This document shows, one piece after another, positions 29,699 through 31,773 of a DNA stretch of 31,773 nucleotides. Under the pieces are notes generated by a model. It was given only the letters and a program-made list of their open reading frames with translations, was not told the origin of the DNA and searched no databases. The stretch's first letter is position 1. Each line of letters starts with the position of its first letter. A program made the translations under genes and the position numbers. The DNA is from RGIG5057 sp036653755 (GTDB lineage: Bacteria; Bacillota; Clostridia; TANB77; CAG-465): the NCBI GenBank assembly GCA_036653755.1, contig JAVVTJ010000008.1, positions 1 through 31,773 on the forward strand, read 5' to 3'.

Positions 29699-30120
29699 TA
29701 CTTTACCTCCATAAGATTTAGTTTTACATTTTCTTTTATATTAATATTTATTCTTCCTAATATTTGTTCTAATGCTATTGGTTTTATTTCAACATTTATA
29801 TCTATGTATATTCTTTTATTTTTTAAATCATATTTTAGCTTATTTAACTTAACATTATTTTTTGAATAATTTAAATTTAATAAATTAACTATTTTTTTAT
29901 TTAATTCTTCAATGTTTACTTCATAATCTGCATATGCAAGCTCTTCTTTATTTAATGAAAAATACGAATTTTGACATATATAAAATAAATCTGTTTTTAT
30001 AGCATATATTAAAGTGTTTATTTGAAAATATAGTAAAAATGTAGCTGTTAATATTGTACACATAATTATTATAGTAAATGATATTAATATTATTTGTATA
30101 TTTCCTTTTTTATATTTCAT
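29698..30120 (-). CDS. TadE/TadF-like membrane protein
   Basis: A 140-residue protein starting MKYKKGNIQIILISFTIIIM: a basic leader with KKG and a long hydrophobic helix to about residue 35, then a charged domain (NEEELAYADYEVNIEEL-like region near 60-75, YDLKNKRIYIDINVEIKP near 98-115). The pattern is that of TadE/TadF pseudopilins, which have a single helix and an outer domain. I chose the ATG at 30118-30120; a TTG at 30138 lies upstream inside the previous gene. It overlaps the preceding gene by 11 bp and the following GTG-start gene by one base, so the three form a tight operon. The exact subtype is not clear from sequence. Confidence 0.55.
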   Translation of the reverse strand: MKYKKGNIQIILISFTIIIMCTILTATFLLYFQINTLIYAIKTDLFYICQNSYFSLNKEELAYADYEVNIEELNKKIVNLLNLNYSKNNVKLNKLKYDLKNKRIYIDINVEIKPIALEQILGRININIKENVKLNLMEVK

Positions 30121-31705
30121 TTTTAGTCCAATTTTCAATGTTTATTTTTTTATTTATTTTATTTTGATTTATAACATTATTATTAAAACAAAAATTAATA
30201 TTATTTGTATAATTATCTATTGTGTCAAACTTTATTATTTCTTTTTTATTATTAATTATTAATTTTAAAATATTAGGTGATTTTACTCTTTTTCCAATAT
30301 CATCAAAATTAATATTAAAATAATTATTACTTTCATTTCTTAAAAAGTTCCAACTTTTAACTGTATTTTCAATATTCTTATCTAATTTTATTTTTAATAT
30401 ATCAACTTTTTCATCCGTTATAATCATCTCATGATTTATTTTTTTATCATTAAGTATAACTTTAATATCTAATTTATCAATATTTTTATTTAACTTAATA
30501 GCTAAATACTTTCCAGCTTCTATAATACCTTCTGAATTATTATCTTTTGTATTAATAGTTTGGACAAGTGGTCTTACAACTAGTTTTTGATTATCTTTTT
30601 CAAGTACTGCTACATTAATTTTATTTATTGGAATTACTTCTTTTTCTTTAACTTCTAAATTTACAATTTTAGTTATTTCATCTTGCATTAATCCATCAGT
30701 ACTAAACTCTGTATAAAGATAACTTTTTACTGTAATCTTTAGGGGGTAAGTTTTTGCTATTTTATAATCATTTCTAGATACAATAAATGATATGCTTTTG
30801 TCCACATTTATTGTTTTATTGCCACTAATTTTACCTATTTCTTTGTCATTTATATATATTGTTGTAACTAACTGTTTTATATGGTTTTTATTTGCATAAT
30901 AATTTAAATTTATAACATTTGACCCAAAATTAATATCAATTGTTTTATTATCTTCTTTGTCATTTAACACATATTTATCTAATACATTAAGTTTAGATTT
31001 AACATCTGCTTCTGCCGCCATTGGATTAGTATTAAATATTGCTGTACGTATTTTACCAGATTTTAAGATTCTTCTAATTGTAATAACACCTCTAGTTTTC
31101 CATGTTGATGATGCTTCTAACGTTGCTTTATCAAATCCTATTTTACTTGCATTTATATTATATTCAATTAAATTATATGGATTAGTTGTATGGTTTATAT
31201 AATCTATTTCATCAAATAAAATATTAGTATTTTTCATATATTCTAATTGTTCAATATGTTTATATTTGTTTATATTATTCCAAGAATTGTATGCACCATT
31301 TGTTACAATATAGTTCCAATTATCTGGGCTTGTTTCAGGAGCCGCATCTACGGGAAAATATACATTACTTATGTCAAATCCACTATAATCTTTTCCTAAT
31401 AAATAATATTCTCCTCTATCTCCTACTCCACTATATTTGCCATTATACCTTGTCCATTTACCTTGATTTAAAACTGTTTTAAAACGTTGCATTTTATTAC
31501 CAATTAATCTTTCGGGACTTGCATAAACAAATACATTATATGTATAATAGATATCTTCATTTATTTCTTCAAAGTTAACATTATATCTAGGAATACCAAT
31601 AGTATCTATTACAAATTTAAAATTATCTGATATACCATAAATACTACTTTTTAAATTAATCAATGTTAAAACTGTAATAATAATTTTTATATATTGTTTA
31701 TTCAT
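30110..31705 (-). CDS. Large secreted protein of the Tad-like operon, possible DUF5704 member
   Basis: A 531-residue protein with a signal-peptide-like start (MNKQYIKIIITVLTLINLKS, then SIYG) and no later membrane helix. The N-terminal third has YYTYNVFVYASPERLIGNKM, then WTRYNGKYSGVGDRGEYYLL and FPVDAAPETSPDNWNYI, a pattern that recalls the DUF5704 proteins of Firmicutes, though I cannot confirm this. The rest is rich in beta strands with Lys/Asn/Ile, like repeated Ig-type domains (KLNVLDKYVL, YPLKITVKSYLY, ITKIVNLEVKEKEV). I chose the ATG at 31703-31705 after AGGTGA. It overlaps the next gene by 11 bp. It may be a surface or pilus-tip protein; this is inference from context. Confidence 0.62.
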   Translation of the reverse strand: MNKQYIKIIITVLTLINLKSSIYGISDNFKFVIDTIGIPRYNVNFEEINEDIYYTYNVFVYASPERLIGNKMQRFKTVLNQGKWTRYNGKYSGVGDRGEYYLLGKDYSGFDISNVYFPVDAAPETSPDNWNYIVTNGAYNSWNNINKYKHIEQLEYMKNTNILFDEIDYINHTTNPYNLIEYNINASKIGFDKATLEASSTWKTRGVITIRRILKSGKIRTAIFNTNPMAAEADVKSKLNVLDKYVLNDKEDNKTIDINFGSNVINLNYYANKNHIKQLVTTIYINDKEIGKISGNKTINVDKSISFIVSRNDYKIAKTYPLKITVKSYLYTEFSTDGLMQDEITKIVNLEVKEKEVIPINKINVAVLEKDNQKLVVRPLVQTINTKDNNSEGIIEAGKYLAIKLNKNIDKLDIKVILNDKKINHEMIITDEKVDILKIKLDKNIENTVKSWNFLRNESNNYFNINFDDIGKRVKSPNILKLIINNKKEIIKFDTIDNYTNNINFCFNNNVINQNKINKKINIENWTKNEI

Positions 31706-31773
31706 TTTTATCACCTATTTTTAATTTTAATATATTGTTTTCTTCATAAATTTTAATGCTAATATTATTATTT
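31698..31773 (-). CDS. Possible 3' end of a further gene of the Tad-like operon
   Basis: A reading frame open to the window edge encodes about 24 residues (ending ISIKIYEENNILKLKIGDKN E) and stops at 31698-31700, overlapping the start of the next gene, as the other junctions in this operon do. It is too short to identify and may be chance. Confidence 0.35.
   Translation of the reverse strand, partial: NNNISIKIYEENNILKLKIGDKNE

Noticed and set aside
1..31773. CRISPR arrays, rRNA genes, tRNA genes or insertion sequences
   Set aside because: No regularly spaced repeats, no rRNA or tRNA sequence and no transposase gene were seen in the window.

Overview
This is a very AT-rich window from a low-GC, Gram-positive, endospore-forming bacterium, most likely an uncultured member of the Clostridia. 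The evidence is the spoIID-spoIIQ-spoIIID sporulation block, Firmicutes-type recA, recX, scpA and mecA genes, strong GGAGG ribosome binding sites, frequent TTG starts and TTGACA/TATAAT promoters. A run of exactly 100 N (11965-12064) shows it is a draft assembly. Nearly all genes are on the minus strand; mecA is the only clear plus-strand gene.

Layout, left to right: (1) 140-1965, a cation diffusion facilitator gene with a broken 5' end and a Xer-type tyrosine recombinase. (2) 2321-3416, a small islet bounded by two 91-bp direct repeats that carries a VbhA-like antitoxin gene and a Fic toxin gene disrupted inside its active-site motif. (3) 3422-5742, the sporulation genes spoIIID, spoIIQ and spoIID. 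(4) 5821-16307, a type IV pilus operon read leftward: a PilM-PilN fusion, PilO, two small membrane proteins, three tandem major-type pilins with near-identical 5' ends (one cut by the gap), a fusion of the PilD N-terminal domain to a minor pilin, two more pilin-like proteins, then PilB, PilT and PilC. A membrane-anchored WG-repeat protein lies just upstream. (5) 17871-21027, a recA-recX-deoD-scpA operon with a consensus promoter and a strong terminator. (6) 21256-25930, two paralogous long-chain acyl-CoA synthetases with a membrane-anchored protein of unknown function between them. (7) 25963-27213, a CapA-like protein that has lost key metal-site residues. (8) 27327-28474, the rpsF-ssb-rpsR operon. 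(9) 28578-29294, mecA on the plus strand. (10) 29291-31773, the end of what looks like a Tad-type (TadE-like) cluster.

The pilus block would supply extension (PilB) and retraction (PilT) motors, a platform (PilC), an alignment complex (PilMN, PilO and a possible PilP-like protein) and a set of pilins. It has no intact prepilin peptidase: the only PilD-like sequence lacks the aspartyl protease half and continues in frame into a minor pilin. This fusion and the repeat-bounded, inactivated Fic module are the most unusual items here.
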